Source of the DNA: JBHOQX01 sp042408595
GTDB taxonomy: Bacteria > Chloroflexota > Chloroflexia > Chloroflexales > Roseiflexaceae
NCBI GenBank assembly: GCA_042408595.1
Contig: JBHOQX010000108.1
Location: forward strand, 1-62,555
Reading direction: 5' to 3'
Length of the DNA: 62,555 nucleotides
Part shown: piece by piece, positions 9,595 through 17,822 of the stretch
Layout of the letters: every line of letters begins with the position of its first letter
Numbering within the stretch: the stretch's first letter is position 1
Program-made: the position numbers and the translations under genes
The notes under the pieces: generated by a model
The model's database searches: none
Seen by the model: the letters and a program-made list of their open reading frames with translations, nothing else
Told to the model about the DNA's origin: nothing

Positions 9595-9624
9595 ACTATA
9601 ATCGAGAATAGGGTTCTTCCGCAA
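9595..9624 (-). promoter_or_regulatory. Probable promoter of the leftward regulator operon
   Basis: On the minus strand TTGCGG (9624-9619) and TATAGT (9600-9595) are separated by 18 bases. They lie about 95 bases before the GntR start codon. Confidence 0.4.
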
Positions 9625-10071
9625 CGGATGTGGTCAGAGCAGCGCGTTTCCGGCCCGATCCGCCCCGAACGCCTAGTGCATCAGCGCCCCCCGATAGTTC
9701 GCGTCGAGCGCCAGGGACTGCGCGAACTGTCAGCCGGCCTCGACCCGGTCGCCAAGACCAAACACGCCAAAGCGGATCATGGAGCGGCAATGCACGCGAT
9801 TGCGCTCGTTCAGATCCTCTGCTATCCTGACAGCCCCCTTTGTTGAGGAACATCGGTTTCTTGTGTAGCCGGCCGATTAGGCACGCCGGGATCGGGAGCG
9901 TCTCGGCCCAAGCGCACACCGTTCACCCTGAAAGGCATAACGACTCCCTATCGCTGGCATCGTGCAGATCGCTGGAGTGGCTGATCGGTGCCACAGAGGT
10001 CGTCCACCTCGCTGGCCACAGCGGTGGACAAAGCCGGCAGGGCGGGCGGGCTCACATAGCGAGTCCGCCGC
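9625..10071. other. Gene-free part of the divergent control region
   Basis: About 450 bases between the regulator promoter and the importer promoter region. No conserved reading frame is visible on either strand. A TGC TATCCT motif near 9819-9829 (+) has no nearby downstream gene. Confidence 0.35.
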
Positions 10072-10089
10072 CAGATCAGAAGTGATCTG
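10072..10089. promoter_or_regulatory. Palindromic site upstream of the importer promoter
   Basis: CAGATCA, GAAG, TGATCTG: a perfect 7+4+7 inverted repeat ending 22 bases before the -35 box. Its position suits an activator site or a second operator. Confidence 0.45.
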
Positions 10090-10111
10090 ATGACTTTTCC
10101 GAAAATCATAG

Positions 10112-10140
10112 TTGACACACTATTGAAGGTCGCGTACAAT
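10112..10140 (+). promoter_or_regulatory. Near-consensus sigma-70 promoter of the sugar-acid importer operon
   Basis: TTGACA at 10112-10117 and TACAAT at 10135-10140 with a 17-base spacer. This is the best textbook promoter in the window. It lies 128 bases before the start of the substrate-binding lipoprotein gene. Confidence 0.75.
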
Positions 10141-10145
10141 TGTAC
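10134..10145. promoter_or_regulatory. Candidate GntR operator overlapping the -10 box
   Basis: GTACAATTGTAC is a perfect 12-base palindrome that covers the -10 element. A protein bound here would block polymerase. The neighbouring FCD-type GntR protein is the obvious candidate, since FadR-type operators have short TGT/ACA half-sites. Confidence 0.55.
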
Positions 10146-10268
10146 CATTCCACCACAAAAAAGGCAATATGGAAACACAAGGAGGTGCCACGCCAAGCAC
10201 TGATCTGAACACTTACGCACACCAGGATGACGCCGGCCGACTACTTTTGTCGAAGGAGACACGCTCCA

Positions 10269-12158
10269 ATGTTGAAGTTCAAGTTCCTGAGCACCTTCAC
10301 GCTCATGGTGTTGGTGCTAGCTGCATGCGGCGGCACGCCTGCGGCGCCACAAGCATCCCAGGCGACACAAGCACCTGCGCCAGGACAGACAGCGCAGCCG
10401 ACACAGGCTCCAACGGCACAGGATAAAGCAACCGCCGCGCCAGCAGAAGGACAGCCGACCGCTGAGCCGGGGCCAATCTCCGCTGGCCCACTGAAAGAAG
10501 TTCCGCGCAACCAGACGCTCGTCCTCGGCTGGAGCATCAGCTCCCCGATCGGTGTCACGAACCCCTGGGCTGTGCCCGGCTATACCCACCAAGAAGGCAA
10601 TGCCATGATGTGGGAACCGCTCTCCTACTTCGGCATCTTCGCCAACAAAGAGATCCCCTGGCTAGCCGAGCGCATGACCTATACCAAGCCGGACTTCACC
10701 GAACTGACGATCAAGCTCCGCAAGGAGGCCCAATGGAGCGACGGTGTGCCGGTGACGTCGAAGGACGTAATCTACACCTTCGAAGGGCAGATGAAGAACG
10801 ACAAACTGCCCTACCACGCCCAGTTCGATCAGTACGTGCGGGATGTCAAAGCGATCGACGATCAGACCGTCGTCGTGAGCTTCAAAATCCCGGCACCGCG
10901 CTTCGCTTTCGAAGTGCTGACGTTGAAATTCGACACCGGCATTCCGATCGTCCCCGAGCACTACCTGAGCAAGCAGCAGGACGTGAACGCGACGCCGGGC
11001 GGCCTTGACATGCCGCACTCCGGGCCGTACAACCTCGTGCTGTGGGACAAGAACCAGAAGATCTTCGACCTGCGACCGGACTGGTGGGCGATCAAGGCCG
11101 GGCTGCGGCAGGAGCCGGCCGTCAAGCGAATCATCATGGTCAACATCGGCGGGCAGATCGGCCAGAACATGGAGACGGTCGCTCAGCGCGTCGTAAACAA
11201 CGAAATGGATGCGACGCTGGACATGCGCAGCGCCGTGATTGGCAACATCCTTAAGAACAACCCGAAGGTCACGACGCACACCGGCAACGAGCCGCCATAC
11301 GGCTACCTGGACTGGTGGCCGAACTCGCTCTGGATGAACACCCAGCTGACGCCGTACAACGACCCGCGTGTGCGCCACGCGATTAGCCTCTCGATCGACC
11401 GTGACAAGATCGACGAGGTAATCTACGAGGGCGCGAAGATCTCGACGGTCTACCCTTTCCCGCTCTACCCAGAGCTGCAGAAGTTCGTAGACAGCCCCGA
11501 GGTCAAGGCGCTGGAGCAGAAGTACAACCCGCGCGAGTTCAATCTCGACAAGGCCGCCCAGCTGATGCAGGAAGCCGGCTTCACCAAGAACGGCGATGGC
11601 CTCTGGGAAAAGGACGGCAAGACGGTCAATGCGACGATCCACGGCTTTGAGGGCATCCATAGTGACATCGTCCCGGTGCTGGTGGAGATGTTGCGGGCTG
11701 GCGGGTTCGACGCGGCGGTGGACTTCAGCAACGACGCCTACAACCACATGGCCAACGGCGATCCGGGCCTCTATATGTTCGGCCACGGCGCCAGCCTGAA
11801 AGACCCGTACGCGGCCTTCGAGCTGTTCCATAGCCGCTACAGTGCAGCCGTCGGTACCTCGGCCGGCAACAATCGCTTCTCGCGTTACAAGAACCCGGAG
11901 TTCGACAAGCTGCTGGACGAGATGGCGCCGCTCTCCTCGGACGATCCGAAGTTCAAGGAGAATGCCGTCAAGGCGCTGGAGATCTACTGGCGCGATCAGA
12001 TCGACGTGCCAGTGATCCAGTGGCTGCACCGCATCCCCTACAACCAGACGTACTGGACCAACTGGCCGACGAGGGATAACCTTGCGGATGGCACAAATGG
12101 CGCTTTCTGGGCGCATACCGGTATGCTGGTGGTCACCGCTCTCAAGCCGGCTCGGTAA
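10269..12158 (+). CDS. ABC transporter substrate-binding lipoprotein (family 5, peptide/oligosaccharide type)
   Basis: 629 residues from ATG 10269; AAGGAG lies 10 bases before it. The signal peptide ends in the lipobox 'LVLAAC', so the mature protein is anchored to the membrane by a lipidated Cys. A low-complexity Ala/Pro/Gln/Thr linker of about 50 residues follows. The family 5 fold shows 'LRKEAQWSDGVPVTSKDVIY', 'AIDDQTVVVSFKIPAPRF' and 'DPRVRHAISLSIDRDKI'. Family 5 binding proteins serve peptides, nickel, opines and, in many thermophiles and Chloroflexota, plant oligosaccharides. The sugar-acid genes around it suggest uronate-containing oligosaccharides. First gene of the rightward arm; a strong stem-loop follows its stop. 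Confidence 0.9.
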   Translation: MLKFKFLSTFTLMVLVLAACGGTPAAPQASQATQAPAPGQTAQPTQAPTAQDKATAAPAEGQPTAEPGPISAGPLKEVPRNQTLVLGWSISSPIGVTNPWAVPGYTHQEGNAMMWEPLSYFGIFANKEIPWLAERMTYTKPDFTELTIKLRKEAQWSDGVPVTSKDVIYTFEGQMKNDKLPYHAQFDQYVRDVKAIDDQTVVVSFKIPAPRFAFEVLTLKFDTGIPIVPEHYLSKQQDVNATPGGLDMPHSGPYNLVLWDKNQKIFDLRPDWWAIKAGLRQEPAVKRIIMVNIGGQIGQNMETVAQRVVNNEMDATLDMRSAVIGNILKNNPKVTTHTGNEPPYGYLDWWPNSLWMNTQLTPYNDPRVRHAISLSIDRDKIDEVIYEGAKISTVYPFPLYPELQKFVDSPEVKALEQKYNPREFNLDKAAQLMQEAGFTKNGDGLWEKDGKTVNATIHGFEGIHSDIVPVLVEMLRAGGFDAAVDFSNDAYNHMANGDPGLYMFGHGASLKDPYAAFELFHSRYSAAVGTSAGNNRFSRYKNPEFDKLLDEMAPLSSDDPKFKENAVKALEIYWRDQIDVPVIQWLHRIPYNQTYWTNWPTRDNLADGTNGAFWAHTGMLVVTALKPAR

Positions 12159-12179
12159 GCGGACAGATCGCTGACGGCT

Positions 12180-12224
12180 GGTTCCGGCCGAGGTGGAGCA
12201 GCGCGCTTCACTTCGGCCGGAACC
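12180..12224 (+). terminator. Stem-loop between the binding-protein gene and the permease genes
   Basis: GGTTCCGGCCGA (12180-12191) pairs perfectly with TCGGCCGGAACC (12213-12224) across a 21-base loop. There is no T-run, so it more likely protects the upstream mRNA or attenuates transcription than fully terminates it, giving more binding protein than permease. Confidence 0.55.
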
Positions 12225-12390
12225 AACTGGCGGCGCCCGATTTTCATCGTATACCCGCGCCAGCATCCACACCCGGTAGGGTATTGTCGATACCCCCACC
12301 AAGATCACACCCGCTCCGGGCATCCGGCCTGCGCTAGCGCCCGGTCGTTTCAACGTGGAAGCTGGTGGAGGAGTTCAAGGAGGAGCAGAG

Positions 12391-13389
12391 GTGAGCCTGA
12401 GTCTTGTCGTCCGGCGCCTGTTCTTTCTGGTGCTGGTCATCTGGACGGCATCGACAATCACGTTCTTTATTCCGCGTATTTCAAGCCGCAACCCGATCCG
12501 TGAGCGCTTCGCGCAGCTTGCGCGCACCGGCGGCTTCTCGCCGCAGGATCTCGAAACGATTGTCGCCTCATACAACCAGAAATTTGGCATTGACAAGCCC
12601 TTGCTGGAGCAATACGTCGATTATATGAGCAGCGTCGCGCGTCTCGATCTCGGCGTGTCACTGAATAAGTTCCCCAAAACCGTCTGGGATCTTATTCTCG
12701 AAGCGGCACCGTGGACAATGGGTCTGCTGTTCGTCAGCACGATCGTGGCGTTCGTACTCGGCAACCTGCTCGGCGCGATCGCCGCTTGGCCGCGCTCGCC
12801 CGGCTGGCTGCGTGGTCTCGCCACTCCATTCATCGTGCTGCAGGGGGTGCCGCCGGTTATCCTTGGCGTGCTGTTGCTGTTCTTCCTCGCCTTCCGCCTC
12901 AAGCTTCTGCCGCTCGGCGGCGCCTACTCGATCGGCATCCAACCGAGCTGGTCACTGTCGTTCGTGCTCGATATGCTCCGCCACCAGATCCTGCCAGCGG
13001 TCTCGCTGATCTTTGGCTCTGTCGGTGGCTGGGTGCTGTCGATGCGCGGCATGGGCGTGACGATTCAGGGCGAAGATTATGTAAACTTTGCTGAGCACAA
13101 AGGGCTGAGCGGGCTGGTGATTTTCCGCGATTATTACTTACGCAACGCCATGCTGCCAGCAGTCACTGGCTTAGCGCTGGCGCTGAGCACAGTGGTGACC
13201 GCCGGGATCGTCGTCGAGGGCATCTTCGGGCTACCGGGCGTCGGCTCGGTGTTGATCGAGGCGATTCAGCAGAACGACTTCCCGGTGATCTACGGCATCG
13301 TGCTGTTCATTACCATCGCCGTTGCGACCCTGATGGTTCTGGTGGAGTTCCTCTACCCACTGATCGACCCACGCGTTCGCCATACGTGA
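12391..13389 (+). CDS. ABC transporter permease, DppB type
   Basis: 332 residues from GTG 12391, chosen because AAGGAGGAG ends 5 bases before it and 'VSLSLVVRRLFFLVLVIW' is the usual DppB opening. Six hydrophobic spans are visible. The family's cytoplasmic coupling loop appears as 'YVNFAEHKGLSG' and the end as 'LVEFLYPLIDPRVR'. It forms a heterodimer in the membrane with the next gene product and moves the substrate delivered by the upstream lipoprotein. Confidence 0.9.
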   Translation: MSLSLVVRRLFFLVLVIWTASTITFFIPRISSRNPIRERFAQLARTGGFSPQDLETIVASYNQKFGIDKPLLEQYVDYMSSVARLDLGVSLNKFPKTVWDLILEAAPWTMGLLFVSTIVAFVLGNLLGAIAAWPRSPGWLRGLATPFIVLQGVPPVILGVLLLFFLAFRLKLLPLGGAYSIGIQPSWSLSFVLDMLRHQILPAVSLIFGSVGGWVLSMRGMGVTIQGEDYVNFAEHKGLSGLVIFRDYYLRNAMLPAVTGLALALSTVVTAGIVVEGIFGLPGVGSVLIEAIQQNDFPVIYGIVLFITIAVATLMVLVEFLYPLIDPRVRHT

Positions 13390-13448
13390 GGACGCCGACC
13401 GATGCTCTCACTGTTTCGCAGCGAAACCTGCCAGAGTAGGGGGTTCTG

Positions 13449-14348
13449 ATGGCAACTATCGCTCTTCCAAAAACCGACGTGCGGCAACCCAGCAGGATGA
13501 TACTGGCACTGCGCTATATGCGCCGCAACAAGAGCCTGGCGATCGGGCTCTTCATTCTATTCTTGCTGATCGCCTTCACCGTGATCGGCCTGCTCACGAT
13601 CGACACCAAGAACGCTTACCCGCTGTCCGTCCGCTCCAAACAGCCGCCAAGCCTGAAGTACCCATTCGGAACGGACTTCTTCGGCCGCGATCTGCTGGCC
13701 GCGATGGTCGTCGGGATGTGGCAGACAGCGCTGATCGGCGTGCTCGCAGGCGCGATCGGTACGACTATCGGCGTGGTGCTTGGGTTCATCTCGGCTTACT
13801 TCGGCGGGCTCATCGACGCTTGCATCAAAGGGCTCTGCCAGATTCTGACACCCATCCCAGCCTTTCTCATCCAAGTCGTGATCGCCGGCTCACTGGACAA
13901 GCGGCTGGTGACGATCTACACGATGGCGCTGGTGGTGGTGTTGTTGGCCTGGATGGGGCCGACGCTCGTCATCCGCTCACAGGTACTGACGATGAAGGAG
14001 CGGCCGTTCGTTGCGGTCGCCAAGCTCTCCGGCGTGGGCGATATGGGGATCATCTTCCAGGAGATCCTGCCGAACCTATTGCCGTTCATCGCGGCAGCGT
14101 TCGTCACGCAGGTCTTCGCAGCAGTGTTCGCCTCATTTTACCTTGCCGTGGTCGGCCTTGGCCCGCTACGCGAGCCGTTGCTCGGCAACATCGTCTGGGC
14201 AGCACAGACGCAGGGCGCGTTCTTCAACGGCTGGTGGTGGTGGCCGCTGGAGCCGGCACTGGCGCTGGTGCTTATCCTTACCTCGCTAGCCCTGATCAAT
14301 ATGGGGCTCGACGAGCTGGCAAATCCGCGCGTACGCAAGTCGGAGTAA
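13449..14348 (+). CDS. ABC transporter permease, DppC type
   Basis: 299 residues. The N-terminal OppC-type segment 'LRYMRRNKSLAIGLFILFLL' is followed by 'KYPFGTDFFGRDLLAAMVVG' and further membrane spans. The coupling loop is 'PFVAVAKLSGVGDMGIIFQE' and the tail is 'INMGLDELANPRVRKSE', all diagnostic for the partner permease of DppB. It starts 59 bases after the DppB stop and is followed within 8 bases by the first ATPase gene. Confidence 0.9.
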   Translation: MATIALPKTDVRQPSRMILALRYMRRNKSLAIGLFILFLLIAFTVIGLLTIDTKNAYPLSVRSKQPPSLKYPFGTDFFGRDLLAAMVVGMWQTALIGVLAGAIGTTIGVVLGFISAYFGGLIDACIKGLCQILTPIPAFLIQVVIAGSLDKRLVTIYTMALVVVLLAWMGPTLVIRSQVLTMKERPFVAVAKLSGVGDMGIIFQEILPNLLPFIAAAFVTQVFAAVFASFYLAVVGLGPLREPLLGNIVWAAQTQGAFFNGWWWWPLEPALALVLILTSLALINMGLDELANPRVRKSE

Positions 14349-14355
14349 TGTGACT

Positions 14356-15408
14356 ATGAGCCGTATACTACAGATCCGAGGCCTCCAGGTCTCATATTAC
14401 ACCGACGCTGGCCGAGCGATCGCGCTGGACGGGATCAACCTGGATCTGGAGGCCGGCGAGAAGCTCGGCCTGGTGGGGGAATCTGGCTCTGGGAAGAGCA
14501 CGATGGCGCTGGCGATGATGCGCATGATCAAGCCGCCGGGGCGGATCGAAGCTGGCAGCGTGATCGTGGACGGCGACGACCTGATGCAGCTCTCCGACGA
14601 GGAGATGCGCAAAGCGCGCCTCAGCACGATTGCCTACATCCCGCAGGGCGCCATGAACTCACTCAACCCGGTGATGCGGATCGGCGCGCAGATGATGGAC
14701 GCGATCAGAGCCCACGACCCACAGAGCGATCGACGTACGCTGGAAGCACGCTGCATGCGTGCGCTCGAATCCGTCGATCTCGCGCCGAGCGTCTTCCGCA
14801 TGTTTCCGCATGAATTGAGTGGCGGCATGAAGCAGCGCGTCTGTATTGCGATCGGCATCCTGCTCAAGCCAAAGGTCATCATCGCCGATGAGCCGACCAG
14901 CGCGCTCGATGTGGTGACACAGCGACAGGTGATGGAGACGATCGATCGGGTGCAGAAGCAGATCGGCGCGGCCGTCATCCTGATCGGCCATGACATGGGT
15001 CTGATGGCGCAGTTCGTGGACAAGGTGGCGGTGATGTATGCCGGCCGGCTCGTGGAAGTGAGCACCGTCCGTGATATGTTCCTCAACCCGGCACACCCCT
15101 ACGCCCGCGCGCTGATCAGCAGCCTACCGAAGCTGGACAACAAAGGCGTGTTTCAGAGCATCCCTGGTATCGCCCCCTCGCTGCTGCGCCTGCCGAGTGG
15201 CTGCGCGTTTCACCCGCGCTGCGCCGAGGTGATGGAGGTCTGCACGAGCGTGCGCCCAGATGTCCTAACACTGGCTGATGGGCGAAAGGTGGCGTGTCAT
15301 CTCTACGCGAAAGGTCATATCAATGGCACCATTGCTGGAGTTCAAGAACGTCACGAAGGTATACTCGCGCGGTGTGCTGAACAAGACGTCGACAACGGCG
15401 CTCAATGA
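14356..15408 (+). CDS. ABC transporter ATP-binding protein, DppD type
   Basis: 350 residues from ATG 14356; a GTG six bases earlier is an alternative. Walker A 'GESGSGKST', signature 'LSGGMKQR' and Walker B 'VIIADEPTSALD' are intact. The oligopeptide-type C-terminal extension has the Cys cluster 'GCAFHPRCAEVMEVC'. It powers the importer together with the next gene. The last 86 bases overlap the start of the DppF gene in another frame, which points to coupled translation; the tail after 'VACHLYAKG' is not conserved and may be an extension. Confidence 0.9.
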   Translation: MSRILQIRGLQVSYYTDAGRAIALDGINLDLEAGEKLGLVGESGSGKSTMALAMMRMIKPPGRIEAGSVIVDGDDLMQLSDEEMRKARLSTIAYIPQGAMNSLNPVMRIGAQMMDAIRAHDPQSDRRTLEARCMRALESVDLAPSVFRMFPHELSGGMKQRVCIAIGILLKPKVIIADEPTSALDVVTQRQVMETIDRVQKQIGAAVILIGHDMGLMAQFVDKVAVMYAGRLVEVSTVRDMFLNPAHPYARALISSLPKLDNKGVFQSIPGIAPSLLRLPSGCAFHPRCAEVMEVCTSVRPDVLTLADGRKVACHLYAKGHINGTIAGVQERHEGILARCAEQDVDNGAQ

Positions 15409-16333
15409 CGTGTCGTTCAAACTGAACCAAGATGAGCCGACAATTCTGACGGTGGCCGGCGAGAGCGGCAGTGGCAAAACGACACTCGCCATGCTATTGC
15501 TTGGCTTTATCAATCCGACCTCCGGCCAGATTCTGTATAAGGGTAGTGATATCAACAAACTACGCGGCGAAGAGCGGTTGACGTTCCGGCGCGAGGTGCA
15601 GGCCGTGTTCCAAGACCCGTTCGCAGTATTCAACCCATTCTACACCGTCGATCACCTGCTTTCGGTGCCGATCAAACGCTTCAAGCTCGCTAACAACAAG
15701 CACGAGGTACGTGAGCGGATGGCCGAGGCACTGACCGCTGTCGGCCTGCGGCCTGAGGAGATCCTCGGCCGCTTCCCGCACCAACTCTCCGGCGGCCAGC
15801 GGCAGCGCATCAACGTAGCACGAGCGCTGGTGCTGCGGCCAAAGCTGCTCGTGGCCGATGAGCCGGTGTCCATGGTCGATGCCTCCCTTCGGGCCAGCAT
15901 CCTGGAGACGCTCCAGTCGCTCCAGCGCAACTATGGCGTCTCGATCATCTACATCACCCACGATCTGACGACCGCCTACCACATCGCTAAGTCGATTGTA
16001 GTGCTCTACCGCGGCTCGGTGATGGAGGCTGGCGACATCGAAACCGTGATCAAGCGGCCGCAACATCCCTACACCCGGCTGCTGATCGACTCGATCCCCT
16101 GGCCTGATCTGTCGCGGCGCTGGGGCGAAACGGAGATACGGGCCAGGGAATCCGAGCTTGGCGAGCGCAGCACCGGCTGCAAGTTCTACGCCCGCTGTCC
16201 CTTCGCCATGGCCAAGTGCAAGACACCGCCGCCGCTTTTTCGCCTGAGCGACCACCAGACAGTCTCCTGCTATCTACAGGACCAGCACCCACAGATCGAG
16301 TCGGAGCGGCTGCACGAATTGCTGCCGGTCTAG
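15323..16333 (+). CDS. ABC transporter ATP-binding protein, DppF type
   Basis: 336 residues from ATG 15323, where 'LLEFKNVTKVYSRG' begins the ATPase core. Walker A 'GESGSGKTT', Q-loop 'VFQDPFAVFNPF', signature 'LSGGQRQR', Walker B 'LLVADEPVSMVD' and the C-terminal 'GCKFYARCPFAMAKC' are all present. It is the second ATPase of the importer. The usual DEPTS/DEPVS Ser-Xaa-Leu is 'SMVD', a common DppF variant. Confidence 0.9.
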   Translation: MAPLLEFKNVTKVYSRGVLNKTSTTALNDVSFKLNQDEPTILTVAGESGSGKTTLAMLLLGFINPTSGQILYKGSDINKLRGEERLTFRREVQAVFQDPFAVFNPFYTVDHLLSVPIKRFKLANNKHEVRERMAEALTAVGLRPEEILGRFPHQLSGGQRQRINVARALVLRPKLLVADEPVSMVDASLRASILETLQSLQRNYGVSIIYITHDLTTAYHIAKSIVVLYRGSVMEAGDIETVIKRPQHPYTRLLIDSIPWPDLSRRWGETEIRARESELGERSTGCKFYARCPFAMAKCKTPPPLFRLSDHQTVSCYLQDQHPQIESERLHELLPV

Positions 16334-16880
16334 TATCGACGCTATGGAACACGTCCGAGAAGGTCAGCCTGTAGCAGGGCGGGAACATCACCAGCTACTA
16401 TTACCGTAACCCGGCTATCACGTTGGACGAGCGCGCAGGCGCAGATCGAGCAGTTCCTGAGGGCGGTCTATAACGCGCTCAGCGGGGGTGTCGGGAGCCG
16501 CAGGCGCCCCAGACGCCATCCTCCCCCGTCGCGCGGTCGGCGGCTGCGCTGCCGACCGCGCGGCGGAACATCGGGAGTCTTGGCAGGCGCAGCCCGCCAA
16601 ACCTCCCCGTTGCAGACAGCTTCTGAGTGAATTCGCGGTGTTCTGGATGGACGGCTTTAAGGCGATGCCCGCCGCCAGCCGACTGGTCGTCGCTCACACT
16701 CCTCCCCCTGCTCGGCGGCAAGATGAGCAGCCTGCACAACGAACATAGCGGTCGCGAGTGGTTGCGGCGATCGTACGTGGTGATGCAGCGGCGGCATCAG
16801 AGGCGATGGCACAACACTTTGACACGATCGCCATGAGCCTGGGCGAACCGGTGCAGGACTAGGAGACGAAGAGGGCGCTG
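16334..16880. other. Intergenic stretch with a dispersed repeat and short coding-like remnants
   Basis: 547 bases. A reverse copy of the dispersed palindromic element occupies 16524-16626. On either side are short pieces that read like eroded coding sequence ('AQAQIEQFLRAVYNALSGG' before it, 'MAQHFDTIAMSLGEPVQD' ending in a stop near 16861), but neither can be assigned to a family. Confidence 0.35.
16524..16626 (-). repeat. Dispersed palindromic element, copy A (reverse orientation)
   Basis: It ends with GTTGCAGACAGCTTCTGAG, the reverse complement of the start of copy B at 19110. Inside is a perfect 12-base stem CGCGCGGTCGGC / GCCGACCGCGCG with a 9-base loop. Confidence 0.65.
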
Positions 16881-17822
16881 ATGCAGCAGCGGACGAACGA
16901 CTTGACCGGCGTCATCCCCATCGTTGCGGCGACGTTCACCCCAACCGGAACCGTTGACGAGGATAGCTTCACCGCGCTTGTACGCCACCTCACCCGTACC
17001 GGTGTGCGCGGCCTGACACTCTTCGGCTTCGCCAGCGAATTCTACAAGCTGAGCGACGCCGAGCGGGATCGTCTCCAGGCACTGCTGCTCGCCGAAACAA
17101 CCAAACAGCCGACCGTAGCAGGCATCATCTCGATCACCGACCATAGCTGGGAAGTGGCCGTACCGCGAGCACAGGCGGCCGAAGCGGCCGGCGCGGACGC
17201 GCTGATGCTGCTCCCGCCGTTCTTTCTCGCGCCGAGCGACGCTGCGATCCTGGAGCACATCCGTCGGGTGGTGGCCAGTGTCAGTGTGCCGGTCATTATT
17301 CAGTACGCGCCTGCGCAGACGGGGGTGCGCCTCGCTCCCGAGCTGTTCGTCCGGCTCCGCGAGGAGCTGCCGAACGTGGCTATGATCAAAGTAGAAACGC
17401 AACCGCCAGGGCCGTATATCACACACATCCGCGAGGCGTCGGGCGGCACCTTGGGAACGCTCGTCGGCTATGCGGGCGTGCAACTTCCCGATGTGCTGGT
17501 ACGTGGCGCGTGGGGTGTCCAGCCTGGTTGCTCGTTTGCCGAGGTGTATGTCGAGCTCGACCGGCTGTTTCGTGCAGGGGACCGCCCGGCCATGGTGGCG
17601 TTGCACACCAGGCTGCTACCATATATCAGTTACTGGATGCAAGCCATTGAACTGATCATCCAGGCCGAAAAGACCATTCTCCAACGGCGGGGTATTATCG
17701 CCAGCGATTATTGTCGCCACCCTTGCTACACGCTCGACGCCACCGAGCACGCGCTGATCGACGCCTTTCTCGACGCCTTCGCTCCGCTGCTGCCCGTTCC
17801 ACAGAAGGATGTGCACCGATGA
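16881..17822 (+). CDS. DapA-family (dihydrodipicolinate synthase/N-acetylneuraminate lyase) aldolase or dehydratase
   Basis: 313 residues with a TIM barrel. It opens 'GVIPIVAATFTPTGTVDEDS', and 'TLFGFASEFYKLSDAER' is in the place of the usual GTTGE loop. Tyr in 'VIIQYAPAQTG' and the Schiff-base Lys in 'AMIKVETQPPG' are the catalytic pair. Family members in sugar-acid operons cleave 2-keto-3-deoxy-gluconate/galactonate or convert 5-keto-4-deoxyglucarate to 2-ketoglutarate semialdehyde. The 'GTTGE' replacement argues against true DapA. It is followed by the second dehydratase gene with an ATGA overlap, so substrate probably passes from that dehydratase to this enzyme. Confidence 0.85.
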   Translation: MQQRTNDLTGVIPIVAATFTPTGTVDEDSFTALVRHLTRTGVRGLTLFGFASEFYKLSDAERDRLQALLLAETTKQPTVAGIISITDHSWEVAVPRAQAAEAAGADALMLLPPFFLAPSDAAILEHIRRVVASVSVPVIIQYAPAQTGVRLAPELFVRLREELPNVAMIKVETQPPGPYITHIREASGGTLGTLVGYAGVQLPDVLVRGAWGVQPGCSFAEVYVELDRLFRAGDRPAMVALHTRLLPYISYWMQAIELIIQAEKTILQRRGIIASDYCRHPCYTLDATEHALIDAFLDAFAPLLPVPQKDVHR

